Source: Fallopia convolvulus (Eukaryota; Streptophyta; Magnoliopsida; Caryophyllales; Polygonaceae). Taken from it: DNA of 64,000 nucleotides. This document shows, piece after piece, positions 11,811 through 24,851 of the stretch. The position numbers were made by a program, and so were the translations under genes. The notes under the pieces were generated by a model. That model worked only from the letters and a program-made list of their open reading frames with translations. It did no database searches and was not told where the DNA came from. The DNA is taken from positions 15,196,576 through 15,260,575 of the forward strand of contig OZ024722.1 of the NCBI GenBank assembly GCA_964016875.1, written 5' to 3'. Position 1 is the stretch's first letter. Each line of letters starts with the position of its first letter.

Positions 11811-12583
11811 TAAATATGGAAAGTATATTTTTTAATAGGTTTTATTTAATTTATCAACTTGCAGGCTTTGAATAATAAAAGAATTTCCTAATAATGATAA
11901 GGTTATAAGTTTATGACCTTAAGTGGATAAAAGAATTATAAATTAATTTAATTGGAATATTGACTTCAAGTTAATGAGTATTTAATAATTTGAAAAAAAT
12001 GTTAAACCTTGATCTTCAAAAGTATATAATAATTAAATTAAAATAAAGAGTTCATAAAGAATACTTGGATATTACAAATATGAAATAATAATAAGGAATA
12101 TTATTATTTTATTCATCTCCACCTAAATTATTATTATAATAATTTAGAAATTAATGCTCTTATAATAAGGATATAAGAGATTTCCTAAACTTTAAAAGAA
12201 TTTAAAGAAAATTCTTATTAAAGCTCGTTCGTATATTCTATGTCGATAGGTCGAGCTCCCGTTTCGTTTTAAGGACAACGTTTCCGTTCATTCGTTAATA
12301 TGCAATCGTACAAAGCTAAGGCAAGTGGAATTTCTCCTTGTAGCCTTGATAATTCATTCCGTGAAATTTCTCGATGTTGGGAACAACTTATTTGCTAATA
12401 ATAAACGAACCTATGAATATCGATTGTTAGATTTAACGACATCTCATTATCTTTTTTTTTTTCGAACACTAGAAATGAACTTAGGACCGATGATTTGTGG
12501 CCTTGTTTGTTTAAATCCCTTTTCGAGATTCGTTATGGATTAGCATAGCCGATATTATATTATGCACTAGCTAGATGCCTAAA

Positions 12584-12700
12584 TACTCGGGATGAAAGAT
12601 GTCCGGTATCCTCAGGATGAAAGAGGCCTGTACACTCAGGATGAAAGAGGCATGCACACTCAGGATGAAAGAGGCTTGCACTCAAGATGAAAGAGGCCTG
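12584..12700 (+). repeat. Minisatellite of about 24 bp, five imperfect units
   Basis: The unit is approximately ACTCAGGATGAAAGAGGCCTG, repeated head to tail with small changes. It lies in the 3' third of the solo LTR. Confidence 0.8.
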
Positions 12701-13830
12701 AAATTCCTTCACTTCTTTAAGTGGACTTTGGCCCTTTCATGGCCGTCACAATTTTAAAACTTCATTAACATAAGTGAAAGTTTTATCACGACATTAGATA
12801 AGTGCCCAAGCACATTTAAAAGAAACCAAAACCGGACCGATCTCAAATGATCGATCCGGCTCTCGGTTCGCAAGGACGCGAGAGGTTTTAAAAAACTTGT
12901 ATGAATTAATAATGTTCCCAAACTACTTCCTACTCTAAAAGAAGTCTACAATCTCGTAGTTCTTCTCTCGACTAATGAGTTATCTCATCTCGATATATAC
13001 TCTTCTCCGTCCCGATAAGCCCCACATAAAGACCTATATCTTAAAAAAACATCCCAATAATATCTCTCTCGAATATTATAAATTACCGAAATAACCTTGA
13101 GAAGTTCCATTCTTACTTGCTTAGTCTCCTTAGACTAATTCCCCTACTTCCGCATTTTTGCCTGGTATTTATCGCCCTTCGCGACAAATGCCAGACTGTA
13201 GGAATGTACACCGAAGAGTTGAAGACGAAATCTAGCAGGTTCGAGAAGCATTAGGCGAGAATCGAAGGTCAAGGCAAGACGATGTTGAAGGAAGGAATGA
13301 ATTCTCATAAGAGCGAGGCATTCCGAAGATAGTGCACCAGTTTTTCCCTTTTTAAAACCAAGCAAATCATCATCACATGAGTTGTCTTGGGAAAACATAC
13401 TTGTATTTTTAATTACGTCTTTTCAACCCTTTTCTAAAGGGGCTTCATTTTCCGCTGCTACATAATTTGTAAAATGACTCCCGATGTAATGAACGACAAT
13501 TCTTATCAATAAATAAAATTCCGCTTTTAGTCAAATTCATCTTTAGTTACCTTTAAGTCTCATTCATGAGCATTCGCTTATTTATGTAACGTTTATGTCA
13601 ATTTCCGCATTTCTATAAGTTTTAATATCATTATAAAGCCTTGGGTGACTTTGGATGGTAAAGTCCGAGGTCACTGGCGGTAATACCCAATGTTGCAAAA
13701 TAGGGGTGTTACATTAGGTGATTCTTGGAACGCCATTCCAGATACTTTCTCATACTAAACACAAGAATGAGTTTGAGTCATTCCTAAACCCCATTCCCTA
13801 TCCCTCCGGTATACAACAGACATGGCCTTA

Positions 13831-14162
13831 AAGTTTGACCATTTAAAATTAACTTAATAGTATAATAAAATAGTGTTAATATTTTAGAATAATTTTTTAA
13901 ATCTTTAATCACAATTATTCCATATATAAAACTGTCTCAATCATGTCTAATATCTTTTTAAAATTGATTATTTAAAAATGACTTAGTGCTATAATTAAAT
14001 ATTTTTAATATTCTAGAATAATATTCTTAAAAAATATTTTAGAATAATTTTTTTTCTTAATTCCCTTAACACTAATACTCTCTCCGTTTCACAATACTTG
14101 TTCTTAAAGCCTTTTTTTCCAAAAATTTTAATAGGGTAAACTAGTTGAATAAATTAACTCAA
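13831..14162. other. AT-rich spacer with a lone Stowaway-like end
   Basis: No gene is seen. Near 14086 the phrase CTCTCTCCGTTTCACAATAC resembles the CTCCCTCCGT terminus of Stowaway MITEs. The partner end is not found, and the Helitron to its right may have interrupted it. Confidence 0.4.
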
Positions 14163-14909
14163 CTAGTTGTACCCGTCGTACCATGTACGACTACGATTCA
14201 GTATGTTATAGACATTATAAATAGGATATTAATAAATAAAAATAAATATAAAATTTAATATCAGTGATTTATTGCTCGTAGAATGTATAATTTTTTTAAT
14301 TAATATAAATGATTAAATTTAATGTTAAGAATGATATATTAATAAGAAAATTAGAAAAATATAATATAATTTTTTTCAAATTCAATTTAGGTAATTAATT
14401 ATCTAGATACTGATTTTTTTTTATCAAAGCTTGATTTAAGTTAAATTTTTTACATAAATAGATAAAAAGATAAAGATAGAATATTTTTTGTTATTTTTAA
14501 TTAAATTTTGACTTTAAAAATTAATTTTCACATAAATAGATAGAATTTTTTTAATGAGATAGACTTAATTAATATAAATAAAAATTAATTTTAAATGTAA
14601 GGTGGGGCCAAAATTAACTTGGTGGCTCAAAATTTAGGCAACTAATTATCTGGATATTGATTTTTTTTTTATCAAAATTTGATTTAAGATAAATCTTTTA
14701 CATAATTAGATAAAAAGATAAAGATAGAATATTTTTCTTTAGTTTTTAATTAAATTTCGAATTTAAATTTTTTTCTCACATAAATAGATAGAAAAGAATG
14801 TCAATGAAAAAATAAATCAATATAAATAAAATATATTTTTTAAATTTATGGTGGGGCCAGAATTTAGGTGGTGACTCGAAAAGGTATAGCTTTAATATAT
14901 AGATATAGA
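14163..14909 (-). mobile_element. Non-autonomous Helitron A, 747 bp
   Basis: Read on the minus strand it starts TCTATATCTATATATTAAAG and ends with the hairpin GTCGTACATGGTACGAC, then GGGTACAA and CTAG. It lies between a host A and T, as Helitron rules demand. There is no coding capacity. An internal segment of about 160 bp (near 14390-14560) is repeated at 14637-14800. Confidence 0.7.
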
Positions 14910-15186
14910 TTTTCCTATCTTATAAGATTTTGATAGATTTTTACTAAAAAAAATAAGAAAAATATCTATAAAAGATAGATAGTAGATAGATATCCAATTT
15001 TGAGAAACAATATTATTGGAACAATATTTTTTGTACGGGTCATAAAGATTATTGGAATAAGATATAAATAATTAAAATTAAAAAAAAGAAATAATAAGAA
15101 TGGAAAATAAGGTTTTTTAAATATGGGGTGGGGCCAGAATCGTTCTGGTGGCTCGAAAAGGGACAATTTTAATATATAGTTATAGA
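14910..15186 (-). mobile_element. 5' part of a second Helitron (B) of the same family
   Basis: On the minus strand it starts TCTATAACTATATATTAAAA, followed by the family word TTTTCGAGCCACCAGAA and CTGGCCCCACCCC, nearly identical to the start of Helitron E (30853). No 3' hairpin is found before Helitron A begins, so this copy is truncated or A inserted into it. Confidence 0.6.
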
Positions 15187-15189
15187 TTA

Positions 15190-15725
15190 TAGTGATATAA
15201 GATTGTACGTATATTATACTATCTTTATATTAAACTTAATTATCTAAACCTACCATATGCATTCTATCTAAACATAAAATAAATATCATAATATTTGTAT
15301 AATATAGCATAACAAATATCTTAATAATCTTCCTATTTATCATATCCAAAAATAAAAAATTAAGAATGGGATTCTTTCTATTGATCATAGTGATATAAGA
15401 TTTTATGTACATTACACTATCTTTATATTAAACTTAATTATCTTGCCAAAGATATATTGGTTTTAATAAAAGGGGTATCTTTATATTAAACTTAATTATC
15501 TAAAACTAGCATATGCATTCTATCTAAAAATAAAATAAATATCGTTATTTGTATAATATAGCATAAAAAATATCTCAATAATCTTTCTATTTATCATATC
15601 CAAAAATAAAAAATTATTTTTTTAAAATTAAGAATGAGATTTTATCCATTGATTATAGTGATATAAGATTTTATGTATATTACACTATCTTTATATTAAA
15701 TTTAATTATTTTGCCAAAGATAAAA
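15190..15725. repeat. AT-rich direct repeat, units of about 200 and 270 bp
   Basis: GTGATATAAGATT recurs at about 15192, 15390 and 15657. Each is followed by the same ACTATCTTTATATTAAACTTAATTAT text, and the first two by CATATCCAAAAATAAAAAATTA. This gives two and a part copies, non-coding. Confidence 0.75.
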
Positions 15726-16232
15726 TTAATCTCTGTTTTAGTATATAGTTATGAGATGAGATGAGATGTGATGATGATTGAAACTAATACTTTTGATTTA
15801 AAAACAAAGAATTTAAATTGAATAAGACAAACTTTACAAAAATATACTGTAAAAAACTCTACTGTAAATAATATTTTTTCTAAAATAAATTGTTATCCAT
15901 TTAGGGAAAACGGATAAACTTTATGATGTTAAACTTTGCTTGATTAGATATCGTGTTGTTTTTGGCCGATCCATGTTCCATACAAACATTAAAAAAAGGG
16001 TTTAATTTCAAAAAATTGTCATCTATTAAGGGAAGGGTTTTCTGTGAGGGTGCTTTTAACTCCACTTGATATTTTGTAACGCGGCGGATTCATCCAAAGG
16101 AGAGAGAAAGAAAGAAACCCTTGGAAAACCTAACCCAAACCCAAAGGCAAAAAACCGCAAGCGATAGAGAGAAGAGAGAAGAAACTTGAGATCAATCGCC
16201 GCGTTGTCAGATCCACAGGGAGTCGGCCAAAG
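15726..16232 (+). other. Upstream region and 5' leader of the GIP1-like gene
   Basis: It is AT-rich up to about 16060, then changes to a GA-rich leader (AGGAGAGAGAAAGAAAGAAA and further GAGAGA runs) of about 150 bases before the ATG. Such leaders are common in constitutively expressed plant genes. No convincing TATA box is seen. Confidence 0.5.
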
Positions 16233-19200
16233 ATGAGTGGAGCCAGAGGAGGCGCCGGCGGAGGTAACGCCGTCAATGGTAAAGGGAGTAGCGGCGGCGT
16301 TGCGGCGTCAATCCCGCAGTCTTCGAAGAAGATGATTCAGAGCTTGAAGGAGATTGTCAACTGTCCAGAAGCCGAGATCTACTCTATGCTTAAAGAGTGC
16401 AACATGGACCCTAACGAAACCGTTAATCGATTGCTCTCGCAAGGTTTCTTTCTAGGTCTTCCGGCTTTTTATTGGTTCTTCTGAAAACCTTTTGTTTTGC
16501 GATTTCTTTTCGCAAGTTTTTATGTTTCATGATGGGCGAGCTTTTGTTGGATGCTGAAAGTTTGAATTTTTTTTCGCCCATAGTAGTGTTTGGAAGTTCA
16601 AGCAATGACTTGAGTTGCGTCTTAATTTTTCAATTTTTATGTTTTTGGCTTTTGTTTCGAGATTCCGTCTCCCCTTACCCCTTCTGTGTTTTTGTGTGTC
16701 AGTTTTCCAAGCTTTGTTGTGTGGTGCACTGGTGCGGTTTTCTTTTTTTAGAAATAATGACTTTATTTAGAGAATCAATGAGTTTATTCTGTTTTGATGA
16801 TTTCGTTCTCTCTTGATCCCAACTTCTTTCAGTCAAGTGTTTTTTTTTTGGTTTCAGGGATTTCATTACTAAATAGTTTGTTTAGCAAGGTGTTCTTGAG
16901 CATTGTTTCTGTCTCTTTTTTTTCCAAAAAATCTCGTCCCGGATTATTATCAAATGGTTACGCTCCTTATGCCAAGTATTAGATTAAACTTGTTTTGAAG
17001 CCGCCTTCTTTTTCGACTTCAATTTACACTTTGTGAGGTTAAATATCTTGACCAGTAGTTTAAATGTGCCTTATAAATAATGATGTGCATTGCAGATATA
17101 TCAATCTATGCATGTTGGCGGTGCTGCATGATCATCATATTTCAATAAAGATTTATGTTTTGGTTTGAGCAAAACAACTTAAACAACTATAGTTGCCCTT
17201 TTAGTCCAACCAGACCTTCTTCTTTTGATATCTATGAAAGATTATAGCTTCTTGGTGATCTCACTACTTGATCCACTGCTAGGTAGATGAAATGTATTCT
17301 TGGGTAGCCATTGTTATTGGAAGGATTTGTGTTGGTTAACATACTCACATATCTGTATTTTTTTTCATTGATCAATTGTATTACCTGTTGGTATTTCGCA
17401 TATTCTAATTTCATATTATTGGTTATGTAGATCCATTTCATGAAGTGAAGAGCAAGCGTGAAAAGAAAAAAGAGGTGAGCTTGTGCAAATTACCAAAATA
17501 ATGTCTAGTTCCAGCAAACTAGTGACATAATTGTTTTGTGTTTCTATTTTCTCTTCATCCTTCTTCTCCCTTTGTAAATGGCAAATTTTGTTATTGTGAA
17601 CTGTGATTCTGAATGCGTTTCGTGTATCACTTGCATAAAGCTTGTCCACTTAATGTGGAAGGACATGAGTCTTTCTGTTATCTGGGAATGTACTAATATA
17701 ATGCTTTAGCTTAGATTCTGCTCACCCTGATGCTAGTTTCCTTGTCAATTTCCATTAAACTTTCCTTGGTTCAGGTCAAGGATTCAACAGATTCTAGGTC
17801 CCGTGGTGGTAGCAGCACTTCAAACCGTGGTGGTAGGGGTGGCAACGAACGTCGTGTCCGTGGTATTCAGTCACCGTTTTGCCTCTTATGCTCAGTAATT
17901 TATTTATTCTTACAGCTTTCAGTTAGAAGTGGCTGTTTGATTGACGTATCTATAACTGTTTTATCTTATATTCCTCCCAGATTCCGGTGCTTTACGTGCT
18001 AAGCCTTCATATAAGAATAATAATGGGACCTCATACACAAGCTCATCATCTGGACCTGGTGTGACGGCGAATAATATTAGTACATGGAATCCTCCTCCTG
18101 TCAGGTACTAGCACTATGTTAATGTTAAGCATTAAAAACAATGCTCAAATGCATTTTCTTTTAATATTCACTGGAGCTATTCTCCAAAAGGTGGAAAATT
18201 GCTTGCATAAGTGGATGTACGCTGTAATTTGGATAGTCTGTGCCTTCTCAGCTCCTCTTTCACCTTCTTATGTATTTGGAGTATTGTGCAGTTTATGCTC
18301 ATCAAAGTGAGATTGTTATATGATAGTGGTTTTGTACATGTGGCAAATCTGAGGATTCGTTTCATTCTTTATGAAAAAATGAAAGATATACATTACAGTT
18401 TAGGCGTATTATTAATTTGTAAATTTGAAATTATCATGCTTTGGGTGCTGTATGAAAACTATTTTTCTCATATTATTGATTTATCAACGCTAAGGAACTA
18501 GAAGAACATCCTGATTACCTTATATGATTTTACAGTGAAACTCCAGTGGAGAATAAAGCGCCAATATTTAATGTCAGTGACAATGCTCCTCCTTTGCAAT
18601 CATCAGCTGGCTTCCGGTCACCTTGGGCTGGTGTTCCTGGGCAGTTATCGATGGCTGATATTGTGAAGATGGGAAGGCCACAGGGGAGAGCTTCGAGTAA
18701 TGTGAATTCATCTCACCATAGTGCTACTACATCCCAAGCTGCACCTACGCCCCGTGAGCTTTATTCCTCTCAAAGTTATGCCGCTAAGGTTAATGTCGAT
18801 TTGGGAGTGGCAGGACATCAAAGTACTCCTCCCGATGATGATTGGCCTCAGGATGAGCAGCAACCAACCTTGAGTGCAACTTCAATTTCAGAACCATCAG
18901 TCATTCCTGAGCCATACAAGGACCCATCTATCCAAACCTTTGATGGAACCAAGCATCACTTGGACGAGTTTCAATATTCTGAAGCTGATGTTGATTCAAG
19001 ACGTGTTAAGATGCAGGATGAAAGTTCTGCTAGTGCACCTATCCTTAATGCTGAGTTGCATGATAGTATTAACACTTACCAGGTTGACATGCGCGTATAT
19101 CAGCAACAAGAAGGTGAATTTGATGCCCGGACACTTTTTTTTGCTTGCAGTTTCATATTATCAACAGTTTTTTTTGTCACATTAAAATTCTTTTGGATTC

Positions 19201-22200
19201 TCAAAGATAATCTTAGGACCTGTTAAAACGTGAACATTTCCAACCCATTCATTACCTGCTATGAAAGAAGACACATGAAAGATGCCAATTAACCCTACAT
19301 TATAATTATAGTAAGACTGAGCCACTGAGGTTGGATTTGTTCAAGTAACCATATTAGCTGTCATAGTCTTCAAGATTTGGCGAATGTTAATACCATGATG
19401 TGCCGGTATGGTTGCTCCTACTGTCTTCAAGCTTTTGGGAGAGAAGTCATAGCATTTTGTTTTTGTTTGTTTGGCTATGCAAGGAAATATGTTTACTTAA
19501 TTAATTGGGTACTGATTGGTTCCCATTGGAATGCTTAGGGTATTTTAACTGTAGCTAGAAAACCTGTGGCAGGCTACTCTGCTTAATGTCTGACTACCTT
19601 TACTTTGTCGTATCAAATTCTATGTGGTGGTCATCTGTTTTCTTCTGGAGTCATTCACTGCTTCACATTATTAAACTTTTTATTTATGTTGTATTCTAGT
19701 TGAAGGTGTTGGTGTATCAGTATCATCTATTGCATCAAACATTCAGCAACTGAACTTATCTAGGGAAGAGGAAGATTACGAGGAGGAGGAAGAAGAGGAC
19801 GAGGAGGAGGAAGAAGAAGCAGACGATTCTCAGGAAATAGATGCTCCTGCTGTGAAAATCCCAGATCATTTGGTTGTCCAATCTGCTGATTGCTCTCACT
19901 TGAGTTTTGGCAGCTTTGGATCTGCTATGAATGCTCCCTTTTCCGGGCCTTTTGCTTCTATATCCCCACAAAGTAATGCTGTAGAAACCTCTACAGCTCC
20001 CAGTGCTCCATCAGTGGGGTATACTGATGCAAGGTAGTAGTTCGGGACACTAACAGTCTATAAGGCTTGCTAATGCTTGGCTATAATAACTGTGATTTTT
20101 TTAATAAACAGGAATTCTGATTATTATGACGATGAACATAGAACTACATCAGATGGAAATAGTGATCATAGATTGGCAGCGAGCAGTGGAAGTTATGACA
20201 TGCCTTCAGCTTCTCAACCAGAGACATTGAAGCAGGAATCAGCTGAAGCAGTAGTAGGCCCTGGGAATGAGTATGCTTATCCTTCCTCTACCCCTAATTA
20301 TGCATTTGAAAACAGCCAACAGGAGACCCAAAACCAGCATATGGATCCTTCTTTTAGTCATTCACAAATGAGCTCTCAGATGCAGAATCTACCTTTATCT
20401 AGTTTAATGGTGAGCATTCAGTATCTTTTTTCAGTCTCCTTTTAGATAATATTTAAAGATATTATCAAGCCGTTTTGTTCTTTTGAATGATGTATTGTTG
20501 CTCACAATTGACTGGACATTGGAAGCTGAGCACTTTTGACTTTAGTGTTGGAGATAGCAATATCATGAGTGTCTAGTCTGGATGCATATTCACTTTCCAG
20601 AGTTACAGCTTAGAAATATCTGATGTTAGTGTGAATATAAATATCTCATACCTACAAGTTTTAATTTTTGATATAGTTGTTTGCTCCCCTTCAGGCAACT
20701 TTAACATTCATTTTCAATTCAAATATGTACCTGTTTTTGGATGGCTGGTTCAGTAGTTTATAAGGATTTTCTCGATTGAATTAAATGTTTTTCCCATGTC
20801 GCTCAAAGTTGATACTCTTAGAAAATTACTTTTGTGAAGATATATCTGCTCACATGTTTTGAAAGTCTCAGTACTGGATATTTCCCCTCATTTTCCATTT
20901 TTCCCAAATATAAGAGTTGGGAACTGTTCTTGCAATGAGCATTTATATGAATTCTGTGAAGCTATTATGTTATGCTTGTTAACATATGTGAGCTTGGGTA
21001 ATATACAATCATGTACAATATAATCTTGTAATTGAACCAATTTATGTTTCTTACACTGATCTTTTTTTTGCAGTCTCATCCAAATGCTATGCCTAGTAGT
21101 TTATTGCCTTCGAATGTCCAGGCTGTAAGGGATGCCGAGCTCTCATATTTGCCCTTCCCTATCACACAATCTATGCCCACAAAGTATGGTAGCAATTTGG
21201 CTTCTATGAATGGGCCAACTAATTCCATGGCCGAGGTAATAAGTTGTTTGTCTTGTAGTAGATGATCTATGCTTTGTTTTTGGTGGTTTCTTGTTTCCCC
21301 AGCTTACTCCATATTCTCTGATCCCTCCCTCTGCTCAGATTGACTGTTGATAGGGATTTTCTTAGAGTTGAAGTCCTTTGTTACTTCTATTTTCGGCCTC
21401 TGATGGAAGCCTTTTTTTCACACAATTGCCCCAGTCTCACTTTTTTATAATATTGATTATACGGGGCTGTATGCTGTCCTAGAAAGTACTTGATGTATTG
21501 TACATTATGTTACTTGTGAAGTGTTCGAGTTCTCTTCTATTTCTTTAAACTGTAAAACTAAGGGTTTGTTTCTTGAATGCTTATAAAGAAAGACATTATT
21601 ACTTTTCACACAAATACGAGGTATGTATAATGTCTTTATAAGCATTCAAGAGAACAAAAGCCTAAATTCGCAAGTGAAATGAAAAAATTTCTTTTACCTA
21701 ATGAGGTAATCTTATGAATTAAAGCTTCTACCTATATAGAACTTGTTCTTTTGACATATGCTCATCATTGAATGAAGGTGTTGTAGAATTGACAAAGTAG
21801 AACTTGATTACTAGTGCAAGCAATTTGCTGAATTCTCTGCTTCCTGCAATATGTAGGCTTTGAAAACAGGCAACTTAACTTCTCCCCAGCTTACTCAGAA
21901 CCTTCCTGGTGGCGGCATCAACAATCCCGGGGGGCCTGCATTTCCACAGCACCTTCCCGTGCACCCTTACTCTCAACACTCTCTCCCTTTTGCTAACATG
22001 ATAGGCTACCCTTTCTTACCTCAGAGCTACACTTACATGCCGTCTGCCTTTCAGCAAGCAATTGCTGCGGCTGGCAATAGCTCGTACCATCAATCGCTCT
22101 CTGCTGCTAGTTTGCTTCCACAACAGTACAAGAACAGTGGTGTTCCTGTGAGCAGTATGCCCCAGTCTGCCACTGTGCCTTCTGGATATGGTGCATTTGG

Positions 22201-23282
22201 GAGCTCTAGTAATATTCCTGGAAACTTCTCAATGAACCCGCCTCCTTCAGCAGCTGCTGCTCCCCCTTCCACAACTATGAGCTATGACGATGTTTTGAGT
22301 TCTCAGTACAAAGATGCCGCTCATATGCTTGCTCTTCAGCAGGTACGCTTTCTTTGCACATTAGAATTATTTATGGCATGGTTTAAGATGTTTTTGACAT
22401 AATATTCGTTATCAGACCCTCAAATTTGTCATCAGAGATATTTGCATTATTTCTGGACAAATATTAATCTTTAATACTGACCAAGTCTGATATAAAATGA
22501 TTAATTTCGAGGAACAATATTTGACTTCAACATTGCAATTGGAACTTCGATATGTTTGATGTATCTAACTTACAATATGTGTTCCTTAATGCACTCGAGT
22601 TTGAAGTATATTCACTAATCCCATTTTGACTCGATTATATTCACTTGACTCCTACTGAAAAAAAAATACAAATCCTTACTCTTTTTAACAGAATCGGACA
22701 TGGTTAAAGACTTCACTATAGGTTAGTTGAGTTTTGCTCAATTATAGCATTATCATGGAAGGGGATAGTATTTTTTTTTAAAGAGAGAGGCCCCAGTGGC
22801 CCTTAGCTCTGCTTCAGAGAGTTGGTGAAAAAAAAACGGTTCTATGATAATAATGCACAATAATTATTACATGCACTATCCTTGTTAGATGTATCCGCAG
22901 AGCTTTCTTTTGAGTGTTGATCTTTATGGTATGCACAATTATAGTAATTTGTCATGCACTATTTTTTTGCCAGAACGAGAGCTCGCCCTTGTGGGTCCAG
23001 GGTCCTGGTTCAAGAACAATGTCAGCTGTTCCTGCAAGCACGTATTACAGCTTCCAGGGTCAGAACCAACAACCGCCAGCTGGATACCGGCAAAACCAGC
23101 AGCCTACTCAGCACTACGGGAACCCTGGTGGCTATCCTAACTTCTACCACAACCAGAGCGGTGGCGTCCCACTCGAACAGCAACACCAGCAGCAACAAAT
23201 GTCTAGAGACGGGTCAATTGGCGGCTCTCAAGGTCAACAGCAACCTAAACAGCCCCAACAGATCTGGCAAAACAGCTACTAA
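16233..23282 (+). CDS. GIP1L: GBF-interacting protein 1-like, ten exons, 877 aa
   Basis: Exons by GT-AG sites and frame: 16233-16443, 17431-17474, 17775-17862, 17981-18104, 18536-19113, 19700-20033, 20112-20409, 21074-21235, 21857-22342, 22974-23282. The phases fit throughout, giving 2634 coding bases. Residues about 28-85 form the GIP1 N-terminal domain (KMIQSLKEIVNCPEAEIYSM, then DPNETVNRLLSQ and DPFHEVKSKREKKKE). A short RG-rich part (RGGRGGNERRVR) follows, then an acidic run at about 370-390, long Q/S/P-rich disordered stretches and a Q-rich C terminus ending QIWQNSY. In Arabidopsis GIP1 binds G-box-binding bZIP factors and assists their DNA binding. This is family knowledge, not shown here. 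The length is right for the family and nothing is broken. A MITE lies in intron 8. Confidence 0.92.
21562..21662. mobile_element. 101-bp palindromic MITE in intron 8 of the GIP1-like gene
   Basis: The element is almost entirely an inverted repeat: TTCTTGAATGCTTATAAAG near the left end and CTTTATAAGCATTCAAGAG near the right. TAA flanks both sides (21559-21561 and 21663-21665). In a transcript it would fold into a long hairpin. It is too far from the splice sites to disturb them. Confidence 0.8.
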
Positions 23283-23849
23283 TCTTCTTTCTCCCATGAG
23301 GAAAACCCGTTCGGGTCTTTTTCATAGGCCCGTTTTGGGCTATAACCTTTGTTTGCAGGCGTGTGTTATATGCTGCTGCTGCTTTTAATGTATGGGTGGT
23401 TGGGGGAGTTTGCTGAGGATGATGATGCTTGCCTTGGGGAATTTAGCTTGTATTTGTACTGAAATGGTTGTTTCAGTTTTGTCTAACGTAGGAACAAAAA
23501 AAAAAGAGGCTTGTTCTTGGTTTATCACCTTCTGGTAGTGAAAACTCTCTTCTGTTCCTTGGTTCTGTGCTTCTTAATCTGACTTTAGGTCTTTATCTAA
23601 TATTGTAATTTTCCATGGGATGTTGCGGTTGCTTGGGTATGCTTTGCTCAGTTTCTGACGTAGGCTTGTTTAGAAAGGACTGGCGGACTGGGTTGTTTCA
23701 GTCGATGATCTTTGCTCGTGCACTAAACCAGTGTTTGCTTTGTTGGCATAATCTACACGAGTGGCTTGGAAAGCATGCAAAGTTTGTGGTTTTAGTCCTT
23801 TAGGCTCAATTGGGTAAAAGCAAACTGAATTCTATTTATTTAGAAGAAA
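23283..23849 (+). other. 3' untranslated region of the GIP1-like gene and spacer
   Basis: T-rich sequence with AATATTGTAATTTT-like polyadenylation signals near 23600 follows the stop codon. Short open frames here have no recognisable content. A transposon begins at 23850. Confidence 0.55.
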
Positions 23850-24851
23850 TTAGTTATACCTGTCGTGCCATGCACGACTACATGAATTTAATATATAATT
23901 TATTTAATGATTATGATTTTAATTTAATATAAAAAAACTTATTTATTATAAAAAATTATATAAAATATTACAATTGGTGTCATACTGTCACGTGAAACGG
24001 AACCAAAATTATTAAGGTGAATCTACTATAATTTTGATGCCTTAACAATAATTTATTTATGCAAAAACATAAATAATAATTATTTGAAATAGAATCATTC
24101 AATTTAAAAAATCTTTTACAAAAAATATAAAAAGGTAAAAATAATCTAAAATTCTTGTGAATTTTTTTTATCACATTCAATTTTTTTAAAAATTTTGAAT
24201 AAAAATTAAAAATATACTTAATAAGAAACTATGAAAAAATATAAATAAAGAATGAATTTTTAATGATAAGAAAATTATTTATATTGACATAAATAATTCA
24301 AAAAGAAAATTAAGGAAAAGATAACACTTTTTTTTTTTTTTTTATCAAAAGTCAATTTAGGCAAGTAATTATCTAGATTGAAAGTTCTATTTATTATCAA
24401 AATTTTATTTAAGATAAATCTTTTACATAAATAGATAAAATAATAAAGATAAAATATTTTTTTTATTTTAAATGAAATTCGAATTTAATTTTTCTCAAAT
24501 AAATAGATAGAAATTTAATTGGAAAAACTAAATCAATATATCTATCTTAATATATAATATATTAGTATATAATGTTTTATAATTTATTTAATTTTAGATA
24601 ATATCTTTTAGATCTATCCTAATTTCTAATATATAATAGATAACATCTTTATTTTAGATAGAATATTTTCTAGATTAATTATCTTATTTCTATATTATCC
24701 TAAAATAATATCAACATATATAAATTTTCAAAATAAAAAATCCTACGTGGCGAAATCCCAGGTGGCTTAACGTGGGAACGACACGTAGAAAAATCCTAGA
24801 TGGCGCAACGTGGTAGCCTTATTCCTTGCGTCTTTTATATATATACATAGA
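23850..24851 (-). mobile_element. Non-autonomous Helitron C, 1002 bp
   Basis: The minus strand starts TCTATGTATATATATAAAAG and ends with the hairpin GTCGTGCATGGCACGAC, then AGGTATAA and CTAA. Host A precedes and T follows at the ends. Its body shares the AAATCTTTTACATAAATAGA text of Helitron A, so they are one family, although the 5' part differs (ACGCAAGGAATAAGG). Non-coding. Confidence 0.65.

Larger units (their letters stand above)
9267..13713 (+). mobile_element. Solo LTR, probably Tekay/Del-type chromovirus
   Basis: It starts TGTAATATCC and ends GGTGTTACA, complementary-looking termini usual for chromovirus LTRs. It is flanked by a perfect 5-bp target duplication TTAGG (9262-9266 and 13714-13718). 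It has a TATA box (9986-9993), a GC-rich transcribed part near 10140-10290, a minisatellite, and no primer site, polypurine tract or protein domain. At 4447 bp including a 463-bp MITE it is long, but Tekay/Del LTRs can reach this length. Orientation is taken from the TATA box. A non-coding LARD-type element is the alternative, but no internal second LTR is visible. Confidence 0.65.
8791..13827. mobile_element. Tourist/PIF-Harbinger-like MITE (585 bp of its own), split by a solo LTR
   Basis: The left end GGCCTAGTTTGTTTCTGTAC and the inverted right end GGCCATGTCTGTTGTATACC form an imperfect terminal inverted repeat that continues into GGGTATTGGG versus GGGATAGGG. TTA lies directly outside each end (8788-8790 and 13828-13830), the target duplication typical of PIF/Harbinger. 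Without the nested 4447-bp insertion and its duplication the element is 585 bp and non-coding. A decayed relative lies near 26185-26375. Confidence 0.7.

Noticed and set aside
13144..13398. 84-codon minus ORF inside the solo LTR
   Set aside because: No recognisable domain, lies in LTR sequence, and has no promoter or partner.
14085..14110. Stowaway MITE
   Set aside because: Only one terminus resembling CTCCCTCCGT is present; no second end or TA duplication could be paired.
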